A stretch of 64,000 nucleotides of DNA from CAVUPF01 sp963803755 (GTDB taxonomy: Bacteria; Actinomycetota; Thermoleophilia; Solirubrobacterales; 70-9). Every line of letters starts with the position of its first letter. Position 1 is the stretch's first letter. The notes below the pieces were generated by a model, which saw only the letters and a list, made by a program, of their open reading frames with translations, ran no database searches and had not been told where the DNA came from. The DNA is taken from positions 558,001 through 622,000 of the forward strand of contig CAWDNP010000007.1 of assembly GCA_963803755.1 (NCBI GenBank). The letters are read 5' to 3'. A program made the translations under genes and the position numbers. Shown piece after piece: positions 63,204 through 64,000 of this stretch.

Positions 63204-64000
63204 TGCGGATCGGCGTCGAGACCTCGGCCGTGGTCGGCGCGACGCCGCTGGTTTCGATGCTGCGGCTCGGCGAGGGGCTAGGGGCGGAAGTTTGCGCGAA
63301 GCTCGAGTACCTCAACCCCGGCGGCTCGGTGAAGGACCGGATCGGGGTGGCGATGATCGACGCGGCCGAGGAGCAGGGGCTGATCAAGCCCGGCCGCTCG
63401 GTGATCGTCGAGCCGACCAGCGGCAACACCGGGATCGCACTGGCGATGGTCTGCGCGGCGCGTGGTTATGAGTTGATCCTCACCCTGCCGGAAGGGATGA
63501 GCCGCGAGCGGGCCAAGTTGCTGCGCGCCTATGGCGCCAAGGTACGCGAAACGCCGTCGCTGGGCGGGATGACCGAGGCGGTCGAGCTGGCCGAGGCGAT
63601 TCGCGAGCAGCGCAAGGGGTTCATGCCCCAGCAGTTCTCCAACCCGGCGAACCCGGAGGTCCACCGGCGCACCACCGCCGAGGAGATCTGGCGCGACACC
63701 GACGGCAACGTCGGCGCCTTCGTCGCTGGGGTCGGCACCGGGGGGACGATCACCGGGGTGGGGCGGATGCTCAAGGAGCGGGCCCCCGAGGCGCTGGTCG
63801 TCGCGGTCGAGCCGGAGACCTCACCGGTGCTCTCCGGCGGCGCGCCCGGGCCCCACAAGATCCAGGGGATCGGCGCCGGCTTCGTCCCCGAGGTGCTGGA
63901 CCGCTCGGTGATCGACGAGGTGATCGCGGTCTCCGACGAGGAAGCGCTGGAGACAGCGCGCCTTGCCGCCCAGCGCGAGGGCATCCTCGCCGGCATCTCC
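63200..64000 (+). CDS. cysK: cysteine synthase (O-acetylserine sulfhydrylase), 3' end outside window
   Basis: ATG 63200 overlaps the Rrf2 stop. The 267 codons visible show the PLP-Lys motif LNPGGSVKDRIGVAMID, the substrate loop EPTSGNTGIALAMV, GTGGTITGVGRMLKE for PLP phosphate, and the family block GGAPGPHKIQGIGAGFVPEV. It makes cysteine from O-acetylserine and sulfide. About 40 residues are missing at the right edge. With the adjacent CymR-like regulator this forms a cysteine-homeostasis pair. Confidence 0.95.
   Translation, partial: MMRIGVETSAVVGATPLVSMLRLGEGLGAEVCAKLEYLNPGGSVKDRIGVAMIDAAEEQGLIKPGRSVIVEPTSGNTGIALAMVCAARGYELILTLPEGMSRERAKLLRAYGAKVRETPSLGGMTEAVELAEAIREQRKGFMPQQFSNPANPEVHRRTTAEEIWRDTDGNVGAFVAGVGTGGTITGVGRMLKERAPEALVVAVEPETSPVLSGGAPGPHKIQGIGAGFVPEVLDRSVIDEVIAVSDEEALETARLAAQREGILAGIS

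Overview
The window is a high-GC actinobacterial contig with many GTG and TTG starts and few spacers in its core operons. The gene content (infC, rpmI-rplT, a SpoU methylase, pheST and argCJBD-argG in line, with DUF2630, DUF2255, an Rpf-like cell-wall protein and a cNMP-domain thioredoxin-reductase homologue) suggests Actinomycetota, probably class Thermoleophilia (Solirubrobacterales-like). The phylum is fairly secure; the class is inference.

Region 1 (1-8.4 kb) is a mobile and defence segment. It holds the helicase end of a MobF/TraA-type relaxase, an MmeI-like single-polypeptide restriction-modification enzyme, and a two-gene module of unknown function. The second protein of that module joins a winged helix to a TIR/deoxyribosyltransferase-like domain. 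An IS1634-family transposase follows.

Region 2 (8.4-25.7 kb) is a patchwork of accessory genes and gene scraps. Two near-identical 32-bp copies of a tRNA 3' end flank 6.3 kb that carries a cNMP/FAD oxidoreductase, a UspA protein, an MFS exporter, a HAD phosphatase and two truncated dehydrogenases. Beyond it lie a polytopic membrane protein, a CDF metal transporter, tRNA-Cys, leuA and cupin scraps, an SDR, DUF2255, a P-loop kinase-like protein, an acetyltransferase and a badly frameshifted secreted phosphoesterase with a membrane partner.

Region 3 (26-34.2 kb) holds a UbiE-like methyltransferase with a membrane partner, an MDR oxidoreductase, a fatty-acyl-CoA reductase, glucose-6-phosphate dehydrogenase, tRNA-Val and a polytopic membrane protein.

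Region 4 (34.2-50.7 kb) is core translation and arginine biosynthesis: thrS, infC, rpmI-rplT, a SpoU RNA methylase, pheS-pheT, then argC-argJ-argB-argD, two small cell-envelope-type genes, argG, a 50-residue membrane protein and an Rpf-like cell-wall protein. A UDP-GlcNAc 2-epimerase gene on the opposite strand separates infC from rpmI.

Region 5 (50.7-64 kb) contains dnaE, a Cys-rich protein, an acyl-CoA dehydrogenase with a probable leaderless promoter, nfo, a three-domain cell-wall enzyme, gltX, an HDOD-LuxR regulator, a degenerate NarL-type regulator, and an Rrf2 regulator coupled to cysK, which runs off the right edge.

More than a dozen single-base frame breaks are visible. Several lie in short homopolymers and two are in argC and argJ, so part of the apparent gene decay is probably base-calling error. 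The truncated gene scraps cannot be explained that way.
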